Positions 24,739 through 36,023 of a DNA stretch of 64,000 nt are shown one piece after another (the first letter of the stretch is position 1; each line of letters starts with the position of its first letter). The translations under genes and the position numbers were made by a program. The notes under the pieces were generated by a model. The model saw only the letters and a program-made list of their open reading frames with translations. It was not told the DNA's origin and searched no databases. Origin of the DNA: Cymodocea nodosa (Eukaryota; Streptophyta; Magnoliopsida; Alismatales; Cymodoceaceae); contig JAZBRI010000008.1 in assembly GCA_036874045.1 (NCBI GenBank), positions 11,237,001-11,301,000 of the forward strand, written 5' to 3'.

Positions 24739-25278
24739 TTCAGGACTCAAAATCCAAGTTCTACAGAAGAAAGGTCACATCTAACGAAGATTTATTCGTC
24801 CGCTGACTCAAAACTGACCTTGGAAGAAACGCCCTCTCAACTCAAGGTCTGACACCTTTTTCTACCTTAGCTATGTTCACATGGAACCAGTTCTTCGGTC
24901 GTACTGACCCTCAGCCTGTCGGTAAGACCGTCTGCAATCCATGGTTAAGACCGAACTACTCCGGTCGAACCAAATACCTGACACGGTTACACCGACCTCA
25001 GCAGATTCTCTCGGTTTTAGGTTTAACTGTTATTCCGACGGTTTTATCGATTTTTTCTGAAACTCAATTTCACCGCTCAGTTTACGATTACACCGCTTCA
25101 TCTCCGGTCAGACCGAATACAGCACTCGGTTTCACCGACCAATCAACCCTTATTTCTCGCTTCGGTTTAACTGGTATCTAGTTGACAGTTAGACCGTTCT
25201 GGGCACTCAGTTAAACCGAATTTTTTCCGGTTATACCGAAGAATTATTTTCTAATTTTTTATTTCAATAAAAAAAAAA
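24739..25278 (+). other. LINE 3' UTR with iterated CGGT/ACCG words and poly-A tail
   Basis: There is no ORF of note. Between about 24895 and 25240, cggt or its complement accg appears well over a dozen times, in contexts such as tcggtaagaccg, ccggtcgaacc, ctcggtttcaccgacc and ccggttataccg. The 3' end of ORF1 (20640-20830) is also rich in the same word. The tail is about 12 A. Function unknown; a binding site for the LINE RT is one possibility. Confidence 0.6.
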
Positions 25279-25609
25279 AAGTCTGATAGAAAAAGTACTG
25301 GTGGCACATGTCAATTATTGAGAAATAATTTGGTGTCATGGTTTACTAAAAAGCAAAACTATGTAGCACTTTCAACCATTGAAGCAGAATATGTTGTTGT
25401 AGTGTGTTGCACTCAGATTCTGTGCATATGGCAAACTTTAGAAGATTTTGGATTAACTTATGATACAACTGAGATTTATTGTGATAGTAGTTCTACAATA
25501 AATCTTTCCAAAAATCCTGTATCACATTCTAGGGCAAAACAAATAGAGGTTAGACATCATTTTCTAAGAGATAATGTAATTAAAGGAAAAATTAAATTAG
25601 GATTTGTAG
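25279..25609 (+). pseudogene. Plus-strand RNase H fragment, right of LINE
   Basis: Continues the fragment of 19171-19541 after the target duplication: GTCQLLRNNLVSWFTKKQ through FLRDNVIKGKIKLGF. At 25606 it passes straight into a minus-oriented LTR. It shares derived bases with 7244-7645, such as the CIRQ/CIWQ codon change, LTYD for LSYD, and the same fusion point. Confidence 0.85.
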
Positions 25610-25732
25610 GTTCGTATGACTACACAAGAGGGGGGTGAATTGTGTTTTTCAACATTTTCAATTATAATTGAAACTTCAAAACTCAAAAACAAGTCGAGAC
25701 ATTGTTTTTGTAAAATCATTTTTATTCATGGT
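25606..25732 (-). repeat. Family-A LTR, minus orientation, host of A2 and A3 (left part)
   Basis: It starts tgtaggttcgtatg and matches other family-A LTR ends. It is interrupted by A2 at 25733, continues at 37670-37731, is interrupted by A3, and continues again at 50757-51638. Confidence 0.88.
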
Positions 25733-25828
25733 TGTAGGATCGTATGGCTACACAAGAGGGGGGTGAATTGTGTATTTTTAATATTTTCTGAAATATAATT
25801 GAAACTTTAAAACTCAAAAACAAATCGA

Positions 25829-25916
25829 GACATTGTTTTCATAAAATCATTTTTATTCAAGACATTGTTTTCATAAAATCATTTTTATTCAAGACATTGT
25901 TTTCATAAAGACATTG
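25829..25916. repeat. 32-bp tandem repeat in A2 3' LTR
   Basis: Units gacattgttttcataaaatc start at 25829, 25861 and 25893, the last one cut short. The A2 5' LTR and other LTRs have one unit, so this is a private expansion; it also replaces LTR sequence normally found just after it. Confidence 0.85.
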
Positions 25917-26629
25917 TAGATGCAATTATATTTCGATACCATGTATCATCTAAACAATTTCATAACTATAAACAAAGAAAACTAATTTGCGGAATTTAAA
26001 ACTTTTCTCCCTATTTGAGATCTTTCTTCTTCTTCTTTTTCTTCTTCAGCAATTCTTCAGTGATGAATATCTTGTCTTTTCATGCTTCACTGAATTTGTT
26101 TCTTCTGATACTTCAAATCTTCAGTGACAAAAATCTTACCTTTTTATGCTTCACCGAACTTTCTTCCACTTGAGAGATTTTCCCCGAGAAGGTGTTTTGA
26201 TCCCTGAAAAAGATTTTTCTTTTGGTGTGCAGGGATGGTTTGATCTTTGAAAAGATTTTTCTTTTTGTGTGCAAGGATGGTTTGATCAACGAGAATTCTA
26301 TGCCTTTTATACTGTATCTTCATTTCATGCATATCCTTCACATTTAACCACTACCAGTTTTCCACTTCTCCACGTCTTTTCTTTTTCCTTCATCGAAACA
26401 CACACGTTCTAACCCACGTTTATATTTCGAATTTTCTTTAATCATCAGTCTTGGATCTCTAAAAAATTTCCTTCAAAATAAACTTTCTCGTCCAAAAGTT
26501 TTTCATTAGTGTAATAAGAAGTCGTTACTTTAATGTTAACTAAACAAGTAACACAAGTATATATATAACTTAACGTTTCTAACTTAACGAGTTCCTCATG
26601 TGCCATTTCACGTGACAAGTACTGTAGCT

Positions 26630-26770
26630 AACTCAACGAACTAAGTCCGTGGTGTTATGCTATCTCAACGAACCATCTCCGTTGTGTTATGATAAACTCA
26701 ACGAACCACTTCCGTCGTGTTATGATAACTCAACGAACCATTTCCGTTGTGTTATGATAATTCAACGAAC
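26630..26770. repeat. VNTR of about 33 bp in A2 LTR U3
   Basis: Units of the form aactcaacgaaccatttccg plus ttgtgttatgat repeat about four to five times here and in the A2 5' LTR (36905-37045). The A3 LTRs have about two to three. Each unit holds one copy of the CTCAACGAAC motif, so unit number sets motif number. Confidence 0.75.
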
Positions 26771-27366
26771 TAGTAATAAACAAATGTTTTTATAATAAGA
26801 ATTTTACCACGTGCAAAAAATAACAACTTAAGTTTATAATGCTAACCGAATGCATTGCCTTAGTGTTCAATATAGCAACTCAACACGTTTAGTTATGTTA
26901 ACTTAACGAGTTAAATATGTGCACCTCATGTGATACAATACAACATTCGTAACTTATAATTTCACCACGTGTATAACACTAACTTAACGAGTTCGTCTCT
27001 TCTTTTACTCACTAACTTAACGAGTTATCACGTGACCTATTTTAACCTTTAAGCCTCTAACTTAACGAGTTCTCACGTGACCTCTATACAAACAAAACTT
27101 TAACTTAACGAGTTGTCTAAACGTGCACTGTTCATGATACAGAAGATATAACATTAAAACATATCATGTTTTTCAATAAAAACACATGTTAACTTAACGT
27201 TTAGCTAAAATGAGAAATTAATGCAACAAAACGACTAGATATTAACTTCAGATCTAATACAGACAAGTATTTATATCAGTAAGCTTTTTCTGTATTAATT
27301 GATGATTATAATTTCTTTTCACAAGCAATAGTAATTGAGCAAATATGATTATTTTCATTCAGCACA

Positions 27367-27413
27367 CATCATCAAAACAAAAATACTCAACAATCTCCCC
27401 CTTTTTGATGATG
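27367..27413 (-). other. PPT and inverted repeat at A2 internal/3' LTR border
   Basis: The PPT is 27393-27406 (atctcccccttttt on plus). It is flanked by an 11-bp perfect inverted repeat, catcatcaaaa at 27367-27377 and ttttgatgatg at 27403-27413. A second PPT-like tract lies at 27701-27712. The rest of 27414-27890 is AT-rich non-coding spacer. Confidence 0.75.
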
Positions 27414-27890
27414 ACAAAACCATATTAAATCAATTATGAAATATGTTTAACTCAACAAAGCACCTTCGTTGGGTTAACTTTTAATTCAACAAACTTGTTT
27501 GTTGACTTAAGTTCACTTAAGCTTATTTCTATTGTTTGTGTAAATTTTACCTCTCAAAACAAAAACTCTCAGATGTAAATAATTATATAAGTATCAGTTT
27601 TCTAATTATCATCTGTCAGATTACAATAACCATTTAAATAACATCTCCTTTTATAATATATATATGCAATTAAGATCATAATCATCTTTTTATAATATTT
27701 CTCCCCCTTTTTGTCATTAATCAAAAAGATAATTACAGAGAATATATATATATGTATATAAGAGAATTATAACAACGATTTCTGTAAACAAGAATAATAA
27801 TTGAACACATTTACAGAAAAATGTATTGTTCAATGAATCAAACAAGTAATAGAAACATTACATTTTGTATTCAGAAACAAACAAAAACAG

Positions 27891-30158
27891 TTATCGACCC
27901 CTCCTAAGTATACCACTTATAGCATTACATATTTTATCTCCTAGATGCCTAATATCATTTCTAATGTCGTTAAGCACTGCATCTAAGTCAAGAGGTAGCT
28001 GGGTTTGCTGTTCTGCTTGAACTGAATAACTTTGTTGTTGTTGTATATAGTCTGTATCAAGTTGTTGTTGTTGTTGTCGTTGAGGTTTATGCATGGCCTG
28101 GAATTTTTGCAAATCTTTGACACTAAATGCTCCCATGCCTTTAGTTTTAGAGGGCTAGTCGAATAAATTCAATTGGCTTGCAATGAGTCTACATACAACA
28201 TCACCATAAAATAAATTTGAACTCATATGCTGTAGTTGAGAAGTGAAAACATCAAACCAATTGCTTTGAATTCTATTCAGCAAACTATAAGTTGCATATA
28301 AACAACTTCTGTTGACTTCCATATTGTGTCCAACTCTCTGAAATAAATTTGCATGCAATATATTTGCAATAAACCTTGCCTCTACATTCAGATTTTCCAT
28401 TAATCTCATTTCAGAATATACATCTGGAATTTTTGATAAAGACTGAATGTTCCATTCCAGTTGTCTTATTATGTCAAATCTGTTGGTAACAACAACACCT
28501 TCATTCTTTAATCCTAAAACTTCAAAAATTAACTTAAGAGACAATATAAACTCCTGTTCATTTATTTGAGTTTTCAGAAAGTTTTCATTCTTGACCAGAT
28601 TGCTATAAAAAGCTGCAATAAGCTCTGTGTATTGCTTCTATTTCATTCCTACTGGCAAGAATTTAATGAGGCCTTGAAACTCAAACAGATCTCTTATTTC
28701 CATCAAATTTCTGAATTTTATTGGACGAGCATGTAGAATCTGACATGTAATCAGATTATAGTATTTCTGCAATTCTTCTTCAGATCTAAAATGAATTGTA
28801 TTACCTTGCATTTGTAATATTGTACACAAAGAAGGTGATACCTGAAGCCGTGATTAGGAGTTTAGTTCATCTTGAGGAACCTCTTCTTCAAAATGAATGT
28901 CATGTTGTTCCTCTTCCAAAATATTATCTTGAAGCTGCTTAGGTAAGCTTGATTCTTCAACTTCAACAGTGTTAGGAACATTGTCAATATGCTCAACATT
29001 CATCTGTTCAGTCTCTATAGAATGTTAAGAGTACAATTTTTCCACAAATTCTACAGCTGGTGTATCTGTCTATAATTGTTTATTTTGTTCAACAGATATT
29101 TCCATTGATTCATGCTGTGAATTCTCAGACTCTGTTTCTATAGATTTTGTAGAAGGCTAGTTAACTTTTAGCTCTTCTCGAGTCTTAACATTTTCAATAT
29201 CTGCTACTCTAGACAATTCAGCCTTTGAATTAGTTACTGCCTCAACATTGTCAATTATATCTGCAATAACTTGTTCAATGTCAGGTGCCTAATGCTCTAA
29301 TTTGTCAATTTCTGCATCATCAGGACTTGTACTAATAGAAAAACATGAGCTCATATTTGACTTGGATTTCTTCTCAAGTTTTCTAGCAAGGGAAAATAAA
29401 GTCTCATTATCTTCATCAGTTTCAGTGTGTTCGAAACTAATGAGTTTATCAGATGCACAATAAGGTACAATGTCTAGACATACATTATGCTTTCGAAATA
29501 AATTTTCATCTGATTTTCCTTTTTCAATAGACTTTGTTTCCATAGACATAATTTTTCTGACTTTCTTTCTTCTATAACATTTTTGTTTCTCCTTTTCAAG
29601 TATTGCTATTTTCTTTTCAAATTGCTCCATAAAAGTTTTCTACTTTAATTCTTCTAAGGCACTTTCTATTGCAACGGTCTTTCGAAGACTGTCAACTTTT
29701 GTTTTGTCTACAACAATATCTGATTTTACTTGTTTTGAATATAAAGGAGTAGGGATAGCTGATTCATGCTCTTCCTCAAATGCATGTAGTCTTGTACCGT
29801 TTATAGGAATTTGAGGAGTTCTATTTGATGAACCTACACCTTTTTCCAAATATTTTGCATACTGTTCCAAAAATGCAATCTCAGCACATTTCATTCTGTA
29901 TTCTCTATCATATTTACTTCGAATACCCATGCATGTAATACTTGCATCAGTATGTTGAAGTTATTGTCTAACTTCATCTAATATTCCTTGAGGAAAGAAG
30001 TAATCTTTATAAAGTTCTGCTAACCTTTTGTCCACTCGAAATATTTTCTTGAACCAAGTACGTGGAACTTCATCATTCTCTATTTCTTTTCCTTTTGCAT
30101 CTCTTCTGCTTTTGCCTTTTCCTCTACCACGACCTTTGTAGAACTTGGAGACCATCAT
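27891..30158 (-). pseudogene. A2 third ORF (envelope position, function unknown)
   Basis: 756 codons from ATG 30158 (MMVSKFYKGRGRGKGK) to TAA 27891, with nine in-frame stops and no frameshift. Layout: basic Gly/Arg/Lys head (about residues 1-30), a Lys-rich helical part, a long Glu/Ser-rich acidic middle (about 170-430), a conserved block with FRNLMEIRDLFEFQGL (about 450-485), a globular region with ARFIANILHANLFQR and CLYATYSLL (about 540-660), a QRQQQQQ run, and a tail ILRRGR. No obvious signal peptide or membrane span. The globular part resembles the 'putative plant transposon protein' domain, from memory. Compared with A3, four stops are CAG to TAG, two TGG to TAG and three GAA to TAA. 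Confidence 0.75.
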
Positions 30159-31688
30159 CGTAGGTTGTAACAGCAACAAGCGGGAAAGATTTTCTTGGCA
30201 AAGTTTACAAATAACCTAAGTCCCCGTGTTATAAGTGTTTAAATAGGGTTTCAGGTGTATAACTCAACGTGAAGAGAAGTCGGGTTTAGAAATAAAATAA
30301 ATATTGAATAAAGCTTATTCAATCAAAGTACCCGAAATATTTAAGTATAACTCGTTGAGTTAACTAACCTAACGAGTAAAACGCTGTCTAGAGGAAGTTT
30401 TACACGTTACCTTATCTAATATAACGTCTAGTTAGTACACTTAAAACAATTTTCAGATGCTTCCAACTGAAACGTTCCAAAAACAACACACATGCTAAAC
30501 TTAACATTATCTTGAGAACATTGTAAACTATTTGAACATTTTTTCCTTTGAATCTAAAATAGTTTATTTGTCTTTTTAAATTATTTCATCAAGATTTTAA
30601 GAGGACATTAATTCAAATTAACTAAGATATGTATTTTAAATTATATTAATCTGTTTTTGACATTTTTAATGCTCCCCCTACAAATATACTTCAAATATAT
30701 TCAATCAAAATACAAAATATACTTGTATAACTATACTTTTACATTTTCTTTTTAGAGACTTCCGTTATCCTAACATCATCAAAAATGATTTTCAGAATCA
30801 ATTCCTACTGTATATGAATCAAAACACAACTTTGAACTCAATTCGATTAAATCAAGGAGAATAAAAGAATGTATCTCAAATAAACGTTTTCAAAAGTACT
30901 AATGTTGATTCAATAAATCAGTAGTCATATTGGTATAAACTATATGCGATTCAAAGATATCTGTAATTAATGAAACTACTTTTTCTTTTCAAAACAGTAA
31001 ATATTAATAATTTTCTTTAAAAGTTAGTTTGAAAAGCTTGAATCATACAAGAGCTTTCTAATGTACCCGTGTATTGACAGATCTGATCTGATCAGGACCT
31101 TAGGTTGCCAGATTTAAAGAATCCTTTTTCAGGACAACAATCCTTACATACCTATCTGCTCAAGTACAAAAGGCTCGTTATCAAACTAATCAATAAACTC
31201 TCAAAGATTTTTACTTTGTAAGTACTTTTCATTTTAAGCACAGTATATATGTATTCCATTAATACAGATGCAATAAAACACAAATCTCATACAATTTTTA
31301 CTTCTATGATTGTATTGAGAATATGAATCAGTTTCAATAAGCTTATACTTTTGATTAACAGTTTAAGATGAGTTACATATAACTTATTCTACAAGTTTAA
31401 TCAATTAAGTCAAATTTATGCATGATCATATGCATTTTCCTTGATTCAAAGAAAACATTTAATCAAAATTTCAGAATGTCAGAAGTATTTAATGTTTTTC
31501 ATTTACACTTCCACTTAAAATCGTAAAAACCATTAAAATTGATAAACTACTTAAAATACTACTATGATTTTACAATAAATACAAAGTATCTTAAGCAGCA
31601 GTTTAGATATTTATAATAAGTATATAATATCTATGAGGTGAACAACATCATCAATAATATTTATCTTTTTATGTGGAATTTAAGCATT
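30159..31688 (-). other. A2 spacer between pol and third ORF
   Basis: Non-coding. About 190 bp upstream of the third-ORF ATG sit LTR-type motifs: aactcgttgagtta at 30349-30362 and taacctaacgagt at 30365-30377. A purine tract on the minus strand (GGGGGAGC) lies at 30671-30680. Equivalent positions exist in A3 (42251, 42267, 42572). The remainder is AT-rich without ORFs. Confidence 0.7.
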
Positions 31689-33564
31689 TTACACATTACA
31701 TAGCCTACAAATACCTAAATTTAATCTAATGTTGCATAATGTATTTTCGTCTAGAGGTTTTGTAAATATATCAGCTAATTGATTTTTACTAGACACAAAT
31801 TCTAATTTAATTTTTCCTTTAATTACGTTATCTCTTAGAAAATGTTGTCTAACCTCTATATGCTTTACTCTTGAATGTAATACAGGATTTTTGGAAAGAT
31901 TTTTCGTAGAATCACAATAAATCTCAGTTGTATCATAAGATAATTCAAAATCTTCTAAAGTTTGCCTTATCCACAGAATCTGAGTGCAACACAGTGCAGT
32001 AGCAACATATTCAGCTTCTGTAGTAGAAAGTGCTACACAGTTTTGCTTTTTACTAAACCATGACACCAAATTATTTCCCAATAATTGACATGTGCCACTG
32101 GTACTCTTTCTATCAGATTTAGATCCTACATAATCAGCATCAATATATCCTATCAGATCTATTGAACTATCCTTAGAATAATACAGTTTGAAATTTTTAG
32201 TTCCTTGTATATATCTAAATATTCTTTTAACTGCAATTAAGTGTGATTCCTTAGGATTAGATTGAAATCTAGCACAAACACACACAACAAACATAATATC
32301 AGGTCTACTAGTAGTCAAATAAAAAGAACCAATCATACTTCTGTATTTTCTTTGATCTATAGATTTTCCTATGTCATCAATATCTAACTTTAAAGTAGTA
32401 CTCATAGGAGTTCCGCGAATCCTTGTATCATTATAATTAAATTTCTTAAGCATTTCATCTGCATATTTTTCCTGATTTAAAAATATACCTTTATCCATTT
32501 GCTTAATTTGAAGTCCTAGAAAATATGAAAGATCTCCTACCATACTCATTTCAAACTGATTAGTCATCTCTTTAGAGAATATTTCTATTAGCTTATCGGA
32601 GGTTTCTCCAAAGATTATATCATCCACGTATATTTGAACAACAATCTGATCTTTACCATCTCTCTTAATAAATAGAGTATGATCCACTTTTCCCATGATA
32701 TAGCCTTTTTCTATTAAAAAAGTAGACAATCTTTCATACCATGATCTAGGTGCTTGCTTCAAACCATATAAGGCTTTCTTCAATTTATACATAAAGTCAG
32801 GATTTTTAATATCTTCAAATCCAGGTGGTTGTTTTACATAGACTTCTTCATTAATTAAACCATTTAGAAATGCACTCTTTACATCCATTTGATATAATTT
32901 AAAATCCATATAACAAGCATAGGACAATAATATTCTAATACTTTCTAACCTAGCCACAGGAGCAAATGTTTCATCATAATCTAATCATTCTTCCTGTGTA
33001 TACCCTTGTAAGCTTACCTAACTCACATGCATCACACCTAAAGTTCTTTGAGTATTTAATCTTTGGTAAACCTCTCACTAAATGTTTTCTAGATAGTTTA
33101 TGTAATAGTCTCATATTTATATGCCCAATCCTTCTATGCCATAGATATGCATCACTAGTTTTAGCTAGCAAACATGAATTTAAATCAACTGCACCAGAAG
33201 GTAAAGATAAAATACATACAGAACCTTTTCTTTTAGCAATAAACTTAATTTCATCTGTATTTTTATCAATTATTTTGCATACATTATCTTCAAACACTAC
33301 ATAATATCCATTTTCAATAAGTTTTATGACACTCAGCAAATTAAATCCTAGGTTTTCTACATATAGTACATTCGAAATAACACAAGTAGGAGTTATTTGA
33401 ACATTGCCCATACCTATGATTTTATCTTTGCTTTTGTTTCCAAATGTTACACTTCCTTTCATGATATTTGTAAAATTTTGTAATAGACTTTTTTGTCCGG
33501 TCATGTGACTTGATGCTCCACTGTCCAAGATCCATTTTGATGTTGTTTCCTCCTGCAACACAAA
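31689..33564 (-). pseudogene. pol: A2 pol with 1.23-kb deletion
   Basis: The frame 32957-31689 is open for 422 codons: RT from MARLESIRILLSYACYMDF through YVDD (32619-32630) to RNase H and TAA at 31689. Upstream, protease (WILDSGASSHMTG) and the GAG-pre-integrase HHCC region (33561-33010) are intact. At about 33003-33010, CELGKL is joined out of frame to the YTQEE region of RT. By comparison with A3 (44971-46205), about 1234 bp is missing, covering the whole DDE integrase core and the RT N-terminus. The join lies at a short ttgt homology. Confidence 0.9.
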
Positions 33565-35823
33565 TTAAGAAAAACTTTTTCTTGGTACCCAACGTTGTTG
33601 AGCACCAAGTTCATTAAATGCATATTTCTTCTTTTTGTTTAAAAATAGTTTAACATTATCATTTATATTCTTATTAGTTGTAAGTACTATTGATTTATCA
33701 TTAGCTTCATACTCACATATAGCATTATTGCTTTTGCAATCATTCTTTTTGTTTTCAGATGTAGTATAATCAAGACCAAACATATTTTTATCATATGTCA
33801 ATTTATTTTGGTCATACTTATACATTTCTGTAAGTTCATACCAAGATTTTGTACTTATATTAACACTTTCCGTACATACGAAATCTTTTTCTGCATAAGA
33901 ATTTTTTATTTTATCACTTGCAAAATGAGTAATTGGTCTAATACTAGTGTATTGAAATACATGCTCAGGTTTCTAAATTTTCAGTTTACTACAATTGTCT
34001 GAAATTTTAGAAACATTAGAAACTGAATTTCTAGAATAAGAAACAAGATTTTTAGAAACATTTATAGTCATGTTAGAAGTACAATTTGACAAATCACATT
34101 GATTTATATTATTACTGCCTGATTCATCCCTTGAAGTACCTACTTCTACATATTTATTACCTTGTTTCATAATAAAAGGAATTTTAGTTTTAGATTTACT
34201 TGAACTGCAACTAATAAATCCTTTATTGGCTTGAGATTCAGGATATTCAGGATAATCAAATCCTAAGCCAAATTTATAAGACACCGTAGGGGTATTAGTT
34301 AGATTGTCTAACTTAGTTTGACTTAAATTCCATTTGTCAAAGGTAGAATTTAAATCGTGCTCTCTCAGTTTTAATTTTTCTTTGTCTAATTCAAGTTCAT
34401 TTATATTGTTTCTCAACATTTCATTTTCAGATTCTATCTTTAATTTTTCAGCATTTATATTCTGTATTTGTTCATGCAAGATACATTCATTAAATCTAAA
34501 TTTTTGCAAATCTATACCATGATTTTCATTATCACATTTAAACTTTTCTAAAGTAGTAGACAGGAAACAATTTTCTTCTTCCATAATGGATGAAGATTTT
34601 CTAATATTCGTATTTTCCAGTTTACATACTTTAAGTTTTTGTAATAATGCATGATAAGCACATAATAATTCATCAAAGTTGAAATCTGAATGACTTTCAG
34701 GATCAGATATTACCTTAGACTCATCTGCCATGAAGCACACATGAGCAACGTCTTCTAACTCTTGTTCTCCTTCTGAATGTGAAGATTTTGATGCTGATTC
34801 CTCAAATTCAGACTCTTCAGACGTGTCATCCCAAGTCACCTTCAAAGCCTTTTTCTTGTAAAACTTTTTCTGAGTTTTCTGAGCCGTCTTCTTCTGATTT
34901 GTCCTACTTTGCTTTTCATTTTTCCTCATAGGACAATCTGGAGAAAGATGTCTAGGTTTCTTACAGTTGTAACATACATACTTTCTGGATGAAGAATTCT
35001 TGTCATTGAGAGATTTTGACGTTGAGGTTTTATCATTTTTGTTCCTTTGCTGTTTCCTAGTTTTCCATGCTTTCTTGAATTTCCTAGTCAGCAAAATCAA
35101 ATCCTCGTCAGAATCAGTAGATATATCAGAATCAGAATTAATTTCGAAGGCTATTTCTTTCTTCATTTTTAGTTTGTTGTGACTCAGTGATTCATTTAAT
35201 TGAACTTCATAAGCTGTTAAATTACCTATAAGTTCATTCATAGTATAAACATTTAAATCTCGTGATTCTTCAATTGATGTTACTTTCTAAGACCATTTAG
35301 AACTTAGGGATCTGATAATTTTCCTTACCAAATCCTTCTGTTCAAAATTCTTTCCTAAACATTTTAAAGAGTTTATGATATCAAGAAATCTGGACAACAT
35401 CTCAGAAATATTTTCGTCTTCATGCATCTTAAAGAGTTCATACTTATGAATCAACATGTTTATTTTTGTCTCTTTAACTTGAGAAGTACCTTCATGTGAA
35501 ACTTCTAATGCATGCCACACCTCATAAGCAGATTTATATGCCGACACTTTACTGAACTGTTCATAACTCAATGCACAGAAAAAAATATTTAAGCCCTTAG
35601 CATTTAGAGTTTCATTTTCTTTTTCAGTAATTGTCCAAGTATTATAAGGGGTAGTTAATGGAGTATATGGTTTAGAAATCATGAACCATAACTTATGATC
35701 TATACTTTGAAGAAAAACAGTCATCCTATATTTCCAATATTCAAAATGTATTCCATCAAATAAAGGAGGACGATTAAGATTTTGGCCTTCATATAAAGAA
35801 AAATTATCATTTCCAGTAGCCAT
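33565..35823 (-). pseudogene. gag: A2 gag
   Basis: ATG 35823 (MATGNDNFSLYEGQ). The copia-type Gag N-terminal domain runs to a TAG at 35287-35289 shared with A3. Then comes a 422-codon open stretch with the zinc knuckle near 34960 (CYNCKKPRHLSPDC, where the usual Gly is Arg), an acidic block, a predicted coiled coil (about 34650-34350) and a Ser/Asn-rich linker. A private TAG at 33973 stands for CAG in A3. The last stop, TAA 33565, is the conserved gag-pol border codon; protease follows in the same frame. Confidence 0.88.
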
Positions 35824-36009
35824 TTTACCTTAGATTTTTCAACCTATTTGATTTTAAACAGTCTAAAAACTTTAAAACAATTTGAGACTTAAATTAAGAA
35901 AGTTTAACGTATGCTCAGATAATAATTTCTGTTTAAAAACAAGGAAGGTAGAATAAGCAATGATATTAAATAAGTTGGTATCAATTTTATATCAAAGATT
36001 ATTAACAAA

Positions 36010-36021
36010 GCTCTGATACTA
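36010..36021 (-). other. A2 primer binding site
   Basis: Reads TAGTATCAGAGC on the minus strand; the plant initiator tRNA-Met PBS is TGGTATCAGAGC, so one base is changed. Two bases separate it from the LTR start at 36024. Confidence 0.85.
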
Positions 36022-36023
36022 CT

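Larger units (their letters stand above)
19542..25278 (+). mobile_element. L1-type LINE, 5.7 kb, with poly-A tail and 14-bp TSD
   Basis: The element begins cccaaaaaccc after target copy aagtctgatagaaa (19528-19541). It ends in about 12 As, followed by the second target copy (25279-25292). It carries a C/T-rich 5' UTR, ORF1 with a CCHC knuckle, ORF2 with endonuclease and RT, and a 3' UTR. It looks full length, inserted into the RNase H fragment. Its coding parts are dead through point nonsense changes, a small indel and a catalytic substitution. Confidence 0.92.
25733..27392 (-). repeat. A2 3' LTR (1660 bp)
   Basis: Starts TGTAGGATCG and ends ACTCAACA on the plus strand, next to the PPT. It contains a local 32-bp tandem repeat (25829-25916) absent from the 5' LTR, a tandem of about 33 bp in U3 (26630-26770), and the reverse form of the CTCGTTAAGTTA/CACGTG array (26580-27120). 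Confidence 0.92.

Noticed and set aside
26580..27120. CRISPR-like array from regularly spaced short repeats in LTR
   Set aside because: The repeats are the U3 words of a plant LTR, with irregular spacing and no cas genes; the context is eukaryotic.
27891..30158. True envelope glycoprotein
   Set aside because: The frame has no clear signal peptide, no convincing membrane segment and no Cys pattern. Only its position is envelope-like.
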